Part shown: positions 42,517 through 53,804 of the stretch, piece by piece
Position numbering within the stretch: the stretch's first letter is position 1
How the letters are laid out: each line of letters begins with the position of its first letter
Assembly: GCF_003634555.1 (NCBI RefSeq)
Contig: NZ_RBKS01000001.1
Location: 248,001-312,000, forward strand
Source: Frondihabitans australicus
Lineage (GTDB): Bacteria; Actinomycetota; Actinomycetes; Actinomycetales; Microbacteriaceae
Length of the DNA stretch: 64,000 nucleotides
Direction: 5' to 3'
Made by a program: the position numbers and the translations under genes
Notes under the pieces: generated by a model
What the model was told of the DNA's origin: nothing
The model's input: only the letters and a program-made list of their open reading frames with translations
The model's database searches: none

Positions 42517-42658
42517 GGTGCCTCGTTCGGTGTGGGTCGGCGAAGGTGCCGCGGGGCGGCTGCTTCGACCATAACCAACGCCACCGACGCGGCAGTATTC
42601 CGTGTCGCTGGCGAAATGAACTTCTTACATGCGGTGTCGGGAATCGTCACAGACCGAC

Positions 42659-43243
42659 TCAGGGCGCAGGAGCCGACCCGGTCGCCTCCGCGGGCCACCC
42701 CGGCTTCTCGTCCCGCGAATCGTCGCGCCCGAGCCGTGCCTTCCAGCAGAGCGGGTGCCCCCGGTCGCGGTCGGGCTGCAGCCCCGGCCCCGACCCCGTG
42801 TACGTGAAGCCCGCCTTCCGTGCGACGCCGGCGGAGGCGACGTTGCCGACGTAGCCCTCCCAGAGCACGTCGTCGAGCCCGCCGTCGCCGAACGCCCAGT
42901 CGGCCACGAGGCGGACGGCCTCGGTCATGAGGCCCCGGCCACGTGCCTCCGGCGCCGCCCAGAAGCCCACGTCGTGGTGCATGAGCCGGATGCTCACCAT
43001 GCCGACCAGGAGGCTCGACCCGGGCTCGCGGAGCCCCCAGGTGTATTCGCGCCCGGTGGTCCACCCGCGTTCGACGACCTGCGAGACGAAGAACTGGGCG
43101 TCCTGGAACGTGTAGGGCACCGGCACGGTGGTGAACCGCTGCAGCGTGTCGTCCTGGCAGGCGTCGTAGATCGCGCCGATGTCGGCCGTCCGCGGCACCT
43201 CGAGCCGCAGGCGGTCGGACGCCAGCACGAACGGCTTCACCAT
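42659..43243 (-). CDS. GNAT-family acetyltransferase (RimJ/RimL-like)
   Basis: The 194-residue protein has a GNAT fold of the Acetyltransf_3 type. It runs RLRLEVPRTADIGAIYDACQ, then GFWAAPEARGRGLMTEAVR, the acetyl-CoA pyrophosphate loop, and GYVGNVASAGVARKAGF. The last 30 residues are a polar tail. The acceptor is unknown; relatives acetylate N-termini, small amines or antibiotics. It lies between trpS and ribD in the same orientation. Confidence 0.9.
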   Translation of the reverse strand: MVKPFVLASDRLRLEVPRTADIGAIYDACQDDTLQRFTTVPVPYTFQDAQFFVSQVVERGWTTGREYTWGLREPGSSLLVGMVSIRLMHHDVGFWAAPEARGRGLMTEAVRLVADWAFGDGGLDDVLWEGYVGNVASAGVARKAGFTYTGSGPGLQPDRDRGHPLCWKARLGRDDSRDEKPGWPAEATGSAPAP

Positions 43244-43268
43244 CGCGACACGACTCGGCCCCCGCGCG

Positions 43269-45182
<1,914 letters not shown>

Positions 45183-45260
45183 TCACGCGGCCCGGCTCCC
45201 GCGGCGCGGCACGGCGGTGCCGCGGGAGCCGGGCCGCGAGGCCGGACCGGAGCGAAGCGC

Positions 45261-45530
45261 TTACGCGTCGTGGTCGGTGTTGAGGAACTCGACCAGCGAG
45301 TCGGCGGTGGCGTCGGCGTCGTCGCCGTTCACGGTCAGCGTGACCTCGTCGCCCGTGTTCACGCCGAGACCGAGGAGCGCCAGGATGCTCGCCGCGTTCG
45401 CCGACTTGTCGCCCTTGGCGATCGTCACCTGGTGCCCCGAGGCCGTGACGGTCTGCACGAAGAGGGAGGCGGGGCGGGCGTGGAGGCCCGACGACGAGGC
45501 GACGGTGGTGGTGCGGGTGACTTCGGACAT
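45261..45530 (-). CDS. ptsH: PTS phosphocarrier protein HPr
   Basis: HPr carries phosphate from enzyme I to the sugar-specific EIIA proteins. The 89 residues contain the active His17 in SGLHARPAS. KSANAASILALLGL aligns with the regulatory Ser region; Ser43 follows the Lys at the site phosphorylated in Firmicutes, though HPr kinase is generally absent from actinobacteria. It lies 48 bases downstream of the DeoR-type gene in the same direction, so the two are probably co-transcribed. Confidence 0.96.
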   Translation of the reverse strand: MSEVTRTTTVASSSGLHARPASLFVQTVTASGHQVTIAKGDKSANAASILALLGLGVNTGDEVTLTVNGDDADATADSLVEFLNTDHDA

Positions 45531-45578
45531 GCTGTTGCTCCTTGGTGAGGTGGGTGGTGATCGGTCGGGGAGGGCGCG

Positions 45579-46349
45579 TCAGTCGCGACCGGGCCAGAAG
45601 ACCTCGGTGCCGGCCCCCTCGACCTCGCGCACGAGGTCGAGGTTCACTTTCGGGTCGGTGATGATCGTATCGATCGCGGCCACGGGCGAGATGCGCCCGA
45701 ACTCCTCGCGACCGAACTTCGTGTGGTCGGCGAGCAGGATGCTGCGCCTCGCGGCCTTGATCAGCGCGCTCTTCACGGCGGCCTCGGCGATGTTGTGCGT
45801 CGTGAGGCCGCGCTCGGGCGTGATGCCGCCGGCCGAGATGAACGCCGTGTCGACCGACACCATGCCGACGAGCTGGTGGGTCCAGGTGCCGACGCCCGCG
45901 AGGGAGTCGCGGCGGATCGAGCCGCCGAGCAGGTGGAGGTCGATGCCGGGCCGGTTCGCGACCGCCATCGCCACGGGCAGCGAGTGTGTCACGACCGTGA
46001 GCCCGCGATCGGCGGGCAGCATCTGGGCCAGCAGGATCGTGGAGGTGCCCGCGTCGATGATGATCGACCCGTTCTCGGGGATCTCGTCGAGAGCCGCCTG
46101 CGCGATGACCATCTTCTCGGCCGTGTTGATGCCGCCGCGGTCGCCGACGCCCGGGTGGAAGGTCATCCGCTCGACCGGGATCGCACCGCCGTGCGCGCGC
46201 CGCACGAGGCCGCGGCGCTCCAGGCTGGTGAGGTCTCGCCGGATCGTCTCCGGGGTGACGGCGAGGAGTTCTGCGAGGTCCTTGACGTCGACGCGGCCGT
46301 GCTGCCGTGCCTCCTCGACGATGCGAAGGTGGCGTTCTGGTGCGTACAT
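45579..46349 (-). CDS. DeoR-family regulator of the PTS island
   Basis: The 256-residue protein has an N-terminal DeoR helix-turn-helix (about residues 1-57, VDVKDLAELLAVTPETIRRD, then RAHGGAI) and a DeoRC sugar-phosphate-binding domain (IDAGTSTILLAQ, FISAGGI, DHTKFGRE). It is divergent from enzyme I and upstream of HPr, like SugR/FruR-type regulators that repress PTS genes and are released by sugar phosphates. Its probable operator is in the intergenic region. An AGGA site precedes the ATG. Confidence 0.9.
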   Translation of the reverse strand: MYAPERHLRIVEEARQHGRVDVKDLAELLAVTPETIRRDLTSLERRGLVRRAHGGAIPVERMTFHPGVGDRGGINTAEKMVIAQAALDEIPENGSIIIDAGTSTILLAQMLPADRGLTVVTHSLPVAMAVANRPGIDLHLLGGSIRRDSLAGVGTWTHQLVGMVSVDTAFISAGGITPERGLTTHNIAEAAVKSALIKAARRSILLADHTKFGREEFGRISPVAAIDTIITDPKVNLDLVREVEGAGTEVFWPGRD

Positions 46350-46415
46350 CGGTCCTCATCGGTGAGAAATGGGCATTTCTGCCCGGGATTTGCCCGGCTC
46401 TGAGTCATTCAAGCG

Positions 46416-46485
46416 CAAACAAATGTCTGTTGCTGCATTTTTATCTCTGAATTTGTTTGTTTGTCAATTCAGATCGATGTATGGT
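46416..46485 (+). promoter_or_regulatory. ptsI promoter with overlapping inverted repeats (probable DeoR operator)
   Basis: TTGTTT (46457-46462) and TATGGT (46480-46485), 17 bases apart, form a promoter for ptsI. TCTGAATT (46446-46453) is perfectly inverted at 46466-46473 and brackets the -35 box. CAAACAAAT (46416-46424) is inverted at 46451-46459. The A/T richness stands out against the surrounding DNA. TTTGTTTG-type repeats are reminiscent of operators of actinobacterial DeoR-type PTS repressors, so binding by the divergently encoded regulator is likely. Confidence 0.65.
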
Positions 46486-46551
46486 CTCTCCAGCGCACTC
46501 CTGTGCCAGCCCCTTGCCTCACCAGAACGACAAGAGATGAAGGAGTCTCGG

Positions 46552-48210
46552 ATGCCTGAACTGCACGGCGTCGGCGTCGGACGCGGAACCGCGACCGGCC
46601 CGGTCCTCCGCATGGCCGAACCCCTCGGCGAGCCCGACTCGTCGCCCCTCCAGGGTGACGCGGCCTCGGCCAAGGCCTCCGTCGGCGAGGCCCTCGCCGC
46701 CGTGGCCGCCGATCTCGGCAAGCGCGGGCAGGCTGCGGGCGGAGACGCGCAGGCGGTTCTCGAGGCCCAGGCCCTCATGGCGCAGGACCCCTCGATCCTG
46801 GACGACGTCCACCGTCAGATCGACGAGGGCACGAACCCCGAGCGCGCCGTCTTCACCGCGTTCAAGTCCTTCCAGGACGTCCTGGCCGGCATGGGCGGCT
46901 ACATGGGCGAGCGCGCCGCCGACCTCGGCGACGTGGCCCAGCGCATCATCGCTCAGCTGCGGGGCGTGCACGCGCCGGGCGTCCCCGAGTCCGACACCCC
47001 CTTCATCCTGGTCGCCCGCGATCTGGCCCCGGCCGACACGGCCCTCCTCGACCTCGACAAGGTGCTCGCCCTCGTGACCCGCGACGGCGGCCCGACCTCG
47101 CACACGGCGATCCTCGCCCGCGCCAAGGGCATCACGGCCATCGTCGGCGTCTCGAGCGCCGACGAGCTCTCCGACGGCCAGGTCGTCATCGTCGACGCCG
47201 CCGCCGGCGCCGTCGTCACCGACCCCACCGACGAGCAGGTCGCTGAGGCCGAGAAGAAGCGCGCCGAGCGCCTCGCCGCCGCCGACGCCCCGCTCACCGC
47301 CGGCGCGCTCGCCGACGGCACCGCCGTGCCGCTCCTGGCGAACCTCGGCTCGCCGAAGGACGCAGCGAACGCCGTCGAGCTCGGCGCCGAGGGCGTCGGC
47401 CTCTTCCGCACCGAGTTCCTCTTCCTCGACTCGCCGTACGCTCCCGACGTCGCCACGCAGAAGGCGTCCTACAAGGCCCTCCTCGAGGCGTTCCCCGGCA
47501 AGAAGGTCGTCGTCCGCGCGCTCGACGCGGGCGCCGACAAGCCTCTGCCGTTCCTCACCGACTCGGGGGAGGAGAACCCGGCCCTCGGCCGACGCGGGCT
47601 GCGCGCCCTGCGTCACCACCCCGAGATCCTGCGCGACCAGCTGACCGCTCTCGCCGAGGCCGACGCCGAGACCGAGGCCGACCTCTGGGTCATGGCGCCG
47701 ATGGTCGCCGACGTCGAGGAGACCGAGTACTTCGTCTCGCTCGCCAAAGAGCTCGGCATCAAGACCGCGGGCGTCATGGCCGAGGTGCCGTCCGTCGCGC
47801 TCCTGGCCGAACAGGTCATCGCCGCCGCCGACTTCGTCTCGATCGGCACGAACGACCTCACCCAGTACACGATGGCCGCCGACCGCATGCTCGGCACGGT
47901 CGCCAGCTACCAGGATCCGTGGCACCCCGCCGTGCTGAGGCTCGTCGCACAGCTCGGCGCCGCCGGGGCCACCGCGCACAAGGGCGTCGGCATCTGCGGC
48001 GAGGCGGCCAGCGACCCGATGCTCGCCGTCGTGCTCGTCGGCCTGGGTGCCACCACCCTCTCGATGACCCCGGCCGCCCTCGCCGACGTCCGCGCCGAGC
48101 TGAAGAACCACACGCTCGACCAGGCCAAGGCTCTCGCCGCGGCCGCCGTCGCGGCTCCGTCCGCCGCTGCCGCGCGCGAGGCCGTCGCCCGAGCTTCGGC
48201 CGCCTCCTGA
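46552..48210 (+). CDS. ptsI: PTS enzyme I
   Basis: Enzyme I takes phosphate from phosphoenolpyruvate and passes it to HPr. The 552 residues show the phospho-His swivelling domain with His184 in GGPTSHTAILA, and the PEP-binding barrel with GLFRTEFLFL, LDAGADKPLPFL, SIGTNDLTQYTMAADR and the catalytic Cys in GICGEAASD. It is a little shorter than typical enzyme I (about 570). ATG 46552 has AAGGAG upstream; earlier in-frame codons fall in the promoter. Confidence 0.96.
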   Translation: MPELHGVGVGRGTATGPVLRMAEPLGEPDSSPLQGDAASAKASVGEALAAVAADLGKRGQAAGGDAQAVLEAQALMAQDPSILDDVHRQIDEGTNPERAVFTAFKSFQDVLAGMGGYMGERAADLGDVAQRIIAQLRGVHAPGVPESDTPFILVARDLAPADTALLDLDKVLALVTRDGGPTSHTAILARAKGITAIVGVSSADELSDGQVVIVDAAAGAVVTDPTDEQVAEAEKKRAERLAAADAPLTAGALADGTAVPLLANLGSPKDAANAVELGAEGVGLFRTEFLFLDSPYAPDVATQKASYKALLEAFPGKKVVVRALDAGADKPLPFLTDSGEENPALGRRGLRALRHHPEILRDQLTALAEADAETEADLWVMAPMVADVEETEYFVSLAKELGIKTAGVMAEVPSVALLAEQVIAAADFVSIGTNDLTQYTMAADRMLGTVASYQDPWHPAVLRLVAQLGAAGATAHKGVGICGEAASDPMLAVVLVGLGATTLSMTPAALADVRAELKNHTLDQAKALAAAAVAAPSAAAAREAVARASAAS

Positions 48211-48278
48211 CCCATGCTCACACTCCCCACCACACCAACCCCTTCAACCCTCCTCCCGACAGAAAGAAAGAACCGATC

Positions 48279-49841
48279 ATGACAACGACGTCTGCAGGCG
48301 TAGCGCCGAAGACTGGAACCACGGGCCGCGTCCGGGTCCAGAAGTTCGGCGCCTTCCTCGCCGGAATGGTGATGCCCAACATCGCGATCTTCATCGCCTG
48401 GGGCTTCATCACGGCCTTCTTCATCCAGACCGGCTGGACCCCGGTCGGCGTCCTCGGCGGCTTCGGCACGACCGACGGCGTCGCGAACCCGGGTGTCGTC
48501 GGGCCGATCCTGACCTACCTGATCCCGCTCGCGATCGCCATCCAGGGCGGCCGGATGATCTACGACATCCGCGGTGCGGTCGTCGGCTCGATCTTCACCA
48601 TGGGCGTCATCCTCGGGTCCGACTCGACGATGATCCTCGGCGCGATGATCTGCGGCCCGCTCGGCGCGTACCTCGTCAAGCAGATGGACCGCCTCTGGGA
48701 CGGCAAGATCAAGCCCGGCTTCGAGATGCTCGTCAACAACTACTCCGCGGGCATCCTCGGCTTCGGCCTCTTCATGGCCGGATTCTTCTGGCTGTCGAAG
48801 CTGTTCAGCGTGATCGTGACCGGCCTCGGCAACGCGGTCGAGTTCCTGGTCAACCACAGCCTCCTGCCCCTGGCCAGCCTCTTCATCGAGCCGGCGAAGA
48901 TCTTCTTCCTCAACAACGCCATCAACCACGGCGTGCTCGACCAGCTCGGCGCGCAGCAGGTGAAGGAGTCGGGCAAGTCGATCCTCTTCCTCCTCGAGGC
49001 GAACCCCGGCCCCGGTCTCGGCATCCTGCTCGCCTTCACCTTCTTCGGTGTCGGCGTCGCCCGCTCGACCGCTCCCGGCGCGATCATCATCCAGTTCTTC
49101 GGCGGCATCCACGAGATCTACTTCCCGTTCGTGCTGCAGAAGCCGATCCTCTTCATCGCGGTGATCCTCGGCGGTGCGACCGGTGTCGCCACGAACGTCG
49201 CGTTCAAGTCGGGCCTCACCGGCCCCGCCTCGCCGGGTTCGATCATCGCCGTCCTCGCGAACACCTCGCGTGACAGCTACGTCGGCGTGATCCTCTCGGT
49301 CATCCTCTCGGCCGCCGTCTCGGGCGTCGTGGCGTCGTTCTTCCTCATCACGACCCGCAAGCGCGACCTGGCCAACGCCGACGCCGGCGACATGAGCGCC
49401 GCGTTCGCGAAGATGCAGGCCTCGAAGGGCCGCGACGCCAACGCCGCGACCGCCGGTCTGTTCGCGGGCGCCTCGGCTCCTGCGACCGCCGAAGAGGCCG
49501 AGGCCACGATCCCGGCCGAGGTCCCCGGCTCGGGCGCCGGCACCACGACGGCGACCCGCGTCGAGAACATCGTGTTCGCCTGCGACGCCGGAATGGGCTC
49601 GAGCGCCATGGGCGCGAGCGTGCTGCGCAACAAGATCAAGAAGGCGGGCATCGAGGGGGTTACGGTGGTCAACAAGGCCATCGCCAACCTCTCCGGTGAC
49701 GAGGACCTGATCATCACCCAGCAGCAGCTGACCGACCGTGCGAAGTCCATGAACCCCACGGCCCAGCACGTCTCGGTCGACAACTTCATGAACGCTCCGC
49801 AGTACGACGAGGTCGTCGAACAGCTCAGCCACCAGCAGTAA
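48279..49841 (+). CDS. mtlA: Mannitol-specific PTS EIICB component
   Basis: This membrane permease and phosphotransfer protein has 520 residues. The EIIC domain (about 20-365, with helices and the FFGGIHEIYFPF substrate motif) is followed by an Ala-rich linker, then an EIIB domain with the phospho-Cys in FACDAGMGSSAMGA (about residue 433). Mannitol specificity follows from similarity to MtlA and the adjacent mtlD. EIIA is encoded separately downstream. A GAAAGAAAG ribosome-binding region precedes the ATG. Confidence 0.95.
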   Translation: MTTTSAGVAPKTGTTGRVRVQKFGAFLAGMVMPNIAIFIAWGFITAFFIQTGWTPVGVLGGFGTTDGVANPGVVGPILTYLIPLAIAIQGGRMIYDIRGAVVGSIFTMGVILGSDSTMILGAMICGPLGAYLVKQMDRLWDGKIKPGFEMLVNNYSAGILGFGLFMAGFFWLSKLFSVIVTGLGNAVEFLVNHSLLPLASLFIEPAKIFFLNNAINHGVLDQLGAQQVKESGKSILFLLEANPGPGLGILLAFTFFGVGVARSTAPGAIIIQFFGGIHEIYFPFVLQKPILFIAVILGGATGVATNVAFKSGLTGPASPGSIIAVLANTSRDSYVGVILSVILSAAVSGVVASFFLITTRKRDLANADAGDMSAAFAKMQASKGRDANAATAGLFAGASAPATAEEAEATIPAEVPGSGAGTTTATRVENIVFACDAGMGSSAMGASVLRNKIKKAGIEGVTVVNKAIANLSGDEDLIITQQQLTDRAKSMNPTAQHVSVDNFMNAPQYDEVVEQLSHQQ

Positions 49842-49866
49842 CGACTACGAGAAAGAAGTCACGTCG

Positions 49867-50304
49867 ATGACGAACCCCGTCCTCCAGAAGAGCCAGATCA
49901 AAGCCGACGGCACGGCCACCACCAAGCTGGAGGCCATGCGAGAGGCCTTCGAGATCCTTCTGGAGGCGGGGGCCGTCACGGCGGACTACCTTCCCGCCAT
50001 GCTCGAGCGCGAGAAGACCGTGTCGACGTACATGGGCAACTTCCTCGCGATCCCGCACGGCACGAACGAGGCGAAGGGCGCGATCCTGGCCTCGGCCCTC
50101 TCGTTCGTCCGCTACGCCGAGCCCATCGACTGGGACGGCAACCCGGTGCACTTCGTCGTCGGCATCGCCGGCATCGGCAACGAGCACCTCGAGATCCTGT
50201 CGAAGATCGCCATCATCTTCTCCGACGACGACCAGGTCGCCTCGCTCCGCCAGGCGGCCGGCGCCGACGAGATCTACGCGCAGCTCGAAGAGGTCAACGA
50301 GTGA
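49867..50304 (+). CDS. mtlF: Mannitol-specific PTS EIIA component
   Basis: The 145-residue protein receives phosphate from HPr on the His in LAIPHGTNE (about residue 66) and gives it to the EIIB Cys of MtlA. It belongs to the fructose/mannitol EIIA family. The gene lies 25 bases after mtlA and its stop overlaps the mtlD start (GTGA). Confidence 0.95.
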   Translation: MTNPVLQKSQIKADGTATTKLEAMREAFEILLEAGAVTADYLPAMLEREKTVSTYMGNFLAIPHGTNEAKGAILASALSFVRYAEPIDWDGNPVHFVVGIAGIGNEHLEILSKIAIIFSDDDQVASLRQAAGADEIYAQLEEVNE

Positions 50305-51470
50305 CCACTGGCGCCACCAAGACCGCCGTCCACTTCGGCGCCGGCAACATCGGCCGCGGCTTCGTCGGGCTCCTGCTCCACGAGGCCGGCTACGAGGTCG
50401 TGTTCAGCGACGTGAACGCCGAGCTCATCGACGCCCTGGCGGCGGCCGACTCGTACACTGTGCACGAGGTCGGGGCGGGGGCGCAGGATCACGCGGTCAC
50501 GAACTTCCAGGCCCTGAACTCGGCCGCTGATCCTGCCGCCGTGGTGGCCGCCGTGGCGTCTGCCGACGTCGTGACCTGCGCCGTCGGGCCGAACGTGCTG
50601 CGATTCATCGCTCCCACGATCGCCGAGGGCCTCGCCGCCCGCGACGCCTCGCTGCCGAAGGTCGCCGTGATGGCGTGCGAGAACGCGATCAACGCCACCG
50701 ACCGGCTCGAGGAGTTCGTCGTCGCGGCCCTCCCCGGCGGCGAATCCGACCCCGCGCTCGCCAAGGCGGTCTTCGCGAACACCGCCGTCGACCGTATCGT
50801 GCCGGCGCAGGAGCCGGGGCAGGGCCTCGACGTCACCGTCGAGACGTACTTCGAGTGGGCCATCGACCGCACCCCGTTCGGCGGTGCCGAGCCGGAGATC
50901 CCCGGCGTGCACTGGGTCGACGGCCTCGAGGCGTCGATCGAGCGCAAGCTCTTCACCGTCAACACCGGCCACGCGACGACGGCTTACCACGGCTTCGTCG
51001 CCGGAGCGGACAAGATCTCCGACGCGATCGCCCTGCCCGACGTGCGCGCCGCCGTCGAGGCGGTGCTCGCCGAGACGAGCGCGTACCTCATCGCGAAGCA
51101 CGAGCTGGACGCGGCGGCTCACGCGGACTACGTTGCGCGGATCCTGCAGCGGTTCGAGAACCCTCACCTGCCCGACACGGTCACGCGCGTCGGCCGCCAG
51201 CCGCTGCGCAAGCTGTCGCGCGACGAGCGCTTCGTGTCGCCAGGGGCGGCGATCGCCGAGGGTGGCATGGTGCCGTCCGCGATCTTGAACGCGATGGGCG
51301 CGGCGCTGAAGTTCGACGTGCCCGACGACGAGCAGTCGGTCGAGCTGCAGGCGCTGCTCGCCGACTCGTCGAAGGGCGACACCGAGATCGCGACGCAGAT
51401 CACCGGCCTCGAGGCGACGCACCCGCTCGTGGCGCCGTTCTCCGAGCGGATCGCGCTCGCCCGCGCCTGA
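50301..51470 (+). CDS. mtlD: Mannitol-1-phosphate 5-dehydrogenase
   Basis: The enzyme oxidises mannitol-1-phosphate to fructose-6-phosphate with NAD. Its 389 residues match MtlD. The N-terminal Rossmann motif [21 protein letters not shown] is intact, as is the catalytic [14 protein letters not shown] region with the active-site Lys. It completes the mannitol uptake and use operon; no MtlR activator is present, which supports control by the DeoR-type protein. Confidence 0.96.
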   Translation: MTTGATKTAVHFGAGNIGRGFVGLLLHEAGYEVVFSDVNAELIDALAAADSYTVHEVGAGAQDHAVTNFQALNSAADPAAVVAAVASADVVTCAVGPNVLRFIAPTIAEGLAARDASLPKVAVMACENAINATDRLEEFVVAALPGGESDPALAKAVFANTAVDRIVPAQEPGQGLDVTVETYFEWAIDRTPFGGAEPEIPGVHWVDGLEASIERKLFTVNTGHATTAYHGFVAGADKISDAIALPDVRAAVEAVLAETSAYLIAKHELDAAAHADYVARILQRFENPHLPDTVTRVGRQPLRKLSRDERFVSPGAAIAEGGMVPSAILNAMGAALKFDVPDDEQSVELQALLADSSKGDTEIATQITGLEATHPLVAPFSERIALARA

Positions 51471-51508
51471 GCCCCGTATCTTGGGCCGCCCCGACCCGCG
51501 TCTCCAGA

Positions 51509-51566
51509 CACCAAATTCCGGACACAACACCAACGTCCTCGTTGGAGTTGTGTCCGGAATTTGGTG
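51509..51566. repeat. 58-base near-perfect palindrome between convergent genes
   Basis: The left arm CACCAAATTCCGGACACAAC (51509-51528) is perfectly complementary to 51547-51566. After one A-A mismatch, six more pairs (51530-51535 with 51540-51545) close a four-base TCCT loop. No T tract follows on either strand. It lies between the ends of mtlD and the next minus-strand gene, so it may terminate both by structure, or be a dispersed palindromic repeat. Confidence 0.9.
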
Positions 51567-51578
51567 CGCGCGGGGGCG

Positions 51579-52472
51579 TCAGGCGCCGAGCTGTGCCCGG
51601 ACGACGTCGCCGATGATCCCGTAGACGCCCGCCTCGACCGCGAGCAGCGCCGGCGACGACGCCTCGCGGGCGGCCGCGAGCGTCACGTCGGGGTCGAGCT
51701 CGGCGAGCCCGGGGACGGGCGGCAGCAGGCGACGTGAGACCGCTTCGGCGTGCAGCCCGAGCAGCGTCGCCAGCCGGTGCGGCTCGAGCACGTCGGCGAC
51801 GACCGCGGTGAGGACGTGCTGGGCGAGCGACTCGGCCTCCCGCCGCGACAGAGTCGCGGGACCGTGCCGCCCGCCCTCCGCTGAGACTCGGGCGGCAGCG
51901 AACGCCTCCCGCGCGAGCGCCGACTGCTGCTGCACGCTCGCGAACACGCCGGGCCAGCCCCAGGCGTCGTTGAGGAGGTCGTAGGGGACCGCAGCCGACG
52001 CGGCGCCCTGGCGCAGCCACAGGGGCGTGTGGCGCTCGTCGCGCGGATGAGCGGCCACGTCGCGCCCGTACGCCTCGTCGTCGGGCACGGCGCCGTCGGG
52101 GCCCGCGGCGAAGGGGCTCGCCGGGTTGTCGTAGACGCGTCGGTCGTAGTTGAAACGCCAGGTGAGGTCGCCCGTCGCCGCGACGGTGAGCGCCACCGAG
52201 AACCAGGTGCCCTTGTCGGCGACCGCCATGCGCTCTCGCAGGTCGTGGGCCTCGGCCGAGAGCGCCTCCGGCAGCGCGTGATCACGGGTCTGCCCCGCGC
52301 GGTCGATGGTCTCGACCCGGGCGAGCACCCGCCCGTCGATCTCGGCCCAGAACAGACCGGCCTCGGCCCAGTCCGTGCCGTCGAGGGAGCCGACGAGCGT
52401 CTCGGCGACACGCCGCTGGGTGTCGGCGTGCGTGCGGGCGTGCTCGGGCAGGTCGGCGATCTCGGCGTCCAT
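51579..52472 (-). CDS. Unknown protein, weak resemblance to YezG-like (DUF600) immunity proteins
   Basis: The 297-residue protein is soluble, with no signal peptide or membrane helix. The N-terminal half (GLFWAEIDGRVLARVE, then GTWFSVALTVAATGDLTWRF and NYDRRVYDNPASPF) follows the strand pattern of YezG-like proteins, in which a Trp-Ser segment precedes a Tyr-Asp turn. The second half is helical and Ala-rich and I do not recognise it. The family call is tentative. No toxin gene is adjacent. ATG 52472 is preferred; the upstream frame would overlap the divergent gene's leader. Confidence 0.72.
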   Translation of the reverse strand: MDAEIADLPEHARTHADTQRRVAETLVGSLDGTDWAEAGLFWAEIDGRVLARVETIDRAGQTRDHALPEALSAEAHDLRERMAVADKGTWFSVALTVAATGDLTWRFNYDRRVYDNPASPFAAGPDGAVPDDEAYGRDVAAHPRDERHTPLWLRQGAASAAVPYDLLNDAWGWPGVFASVQQQSALAREAFAAARVSAEGGRHGPATLSRREAESLAQHVLTAVVADVLEPHRLATLLGLHAEAVSRRLLPPVPGLAELDPDVTLAAAREASSPALLAVEAGVYGIIGDVVRAQLGA

Positions 52473-52651
52473 GGCGGGCCTCTCGGTGTCAAGGGAGGTG
52501 CGGACGCCCCGGCTGTCGGGCCCGAGGCTTGATGCGAGCCTACAGATCCGCTGGGAATCCGGGCACGGCACTGCGCACGGCGACGCCGCCGGGTCTCGAT
52601 CGGGTCGCAGGATCCGGCCCCTCGTCCACCCGACGAGAGTTCAATGGCGGC

Positions 52652-53800
52652 GTGGGCACCCCGATTCGCCATCCGCTGATCGACGCCATCACCGAGCGCG
52701 TCGCCCTGGTCGAGAGCCGGGCACAGGTGGTGCGTCTCAGCGCGCCGCTGGTGGATCTGCTGGCGCGTCCGCTCGCGGCTGGCCGCACCCTCGTGCTCCT
52801 GACGCCCGAGACGTCGCGGCTGACGATCGGCCTGCGCTCGGCCCTGGTCGCGGCCAAGGCCCGCTGGATGGTCACGACGGCGGGCGGCTTCCGCGACGGG
52901 CTCTCGGGGCTCGAGCACACGAGCCTCGACGAGGCCGTGGCCGCGGCGCACGTCGTGCCGGTCGACTCCGACGAGGACGACCCGGACGGCGCCGACGGCT
53001 CCAGCGGCCCCCGCCGCTCGGGCGGCGAGACGGGGTCGTCGACGCAGTTGAGCGTGGACGTGACGATCCTGCATCGGGGCGACAACGACACCCTCCTCGG
53101 CGGTGCGCTCGAGGCCCTCACCGAGGCGATCGGCGGCTACCGTCCGGTGGCCTGGGGGTCGTCGGAGCCTCTGGAGCGGCCGTGGGACCGCTGGGTGCTC
53201 ACACAGGACGCCCGCCATCGCGCGCCGGAGCCGACGCGCATCATGGTCGAGGGCGAGCACGTCTCGGCCGCGGTGACGGCGCGCGTGACCGCTCGAGGCA
53301 TCGAGGAGACCGTGGCGCTCACCGCCGACGTGCCGGGCGGCCCTGCGGGGCTCGACGCGGCCATCGACCGGCTCCGGGCGGTGCTCGCCGAGCTGACACG
53401 GACCTCCCTTCCCACGTTCGCCCTCGTCCTGGCGCGCGAGGGCGAAGCCGACAGGAGCTTCCGTCCCGTCACCTACCCGCCGCCGAACCCGGTGGCGCTG
53501 CTCATCGGCGCCCCGTCGGTGCGGCGACTCGACCTCCACGCGCAGACGTTCGCGCCCGAGCAGAGCATCGACGTCGTCGGGCGGCACGACCTGCCGGCGT
53601 TCCTGCTGCCGCTGGGGAGCGCCGAGGAGTCGGGCTGGGACGCCCTCCACGACGCCCTCGACTCAGTCGGAGGGGAGCGGCTCACGACGCTCGTCGAGGA
53701 GCCCCTCCTCGCCGTGTGGGACGACGACCTTCACGGCGACGTCGACTGGCACGGGGCGCCGCATCCGCACGACTTCCCGACCACCGAACCGGAGGGGTGA
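52652..53800 (+). CDS. DUF6177-like protein, C-terminal part
   Basis: The 382-residue protein matches, from memory of the family, the larger C-terminal part of streptomycete DUF6177 proteins: SGRxLxxxTPxTSRLTxxxRxAL near residue 50 (here AAGRTLVLLTPETSRLTIGL), a GGFRDGLSG segment, GGALEAL, AWGSSEP, and RAPEPT. There is no signal peptide or catalytic motif. In streptomycetes such genes occur near type VII secretion and toxin-related genes, but none is visible here. The N-terminal domain of the family seems to be encoded separately just downstream. GTG 52652 is chosen because homology begins there; an upstream frame is open. Confidence 0.72.
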   Translation: MGTPIRHPLIDAITERVALVESRAQVVRLSAPLVDLLARPLAAGRTLVLLTPETSRLTIGLRSALVAAKARWMVTTAGGFRDGLSGLEHTSLDEAVAAAHVVPVDSDEDDPDGADGSSGPRRSGGETGSSTQLSVDVTILHRGDNDTLLGGALEALTEAIGGYRPVAWGSSEPLERPWDRWVLTQDARHRAPEPTRIMVEGEHVSAAVTARVTARGIEETVALTADVPGGPAGLDAAIDRLRAVLAELTRTSLPTFALVLAREGEADRSFRPVTYPPPNPVALLIGAPSVRRLDLHAQTFAPEQSIDVVGRHDLPAFLLPLGSAEESGWDALHDALDSVGGERLTTLVEEPLLAVWDDDLHGDVDWHGAPHPHDFPTTEPEG

Positions 53801-53804
53801 CCCG

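Noticed and set aside
42517-42658. FMN riboswitch before ribD
   Set aside because: I searched this gap for the conserved RFN segments and found none; it is also shorter than most such elements with their expression platforms.
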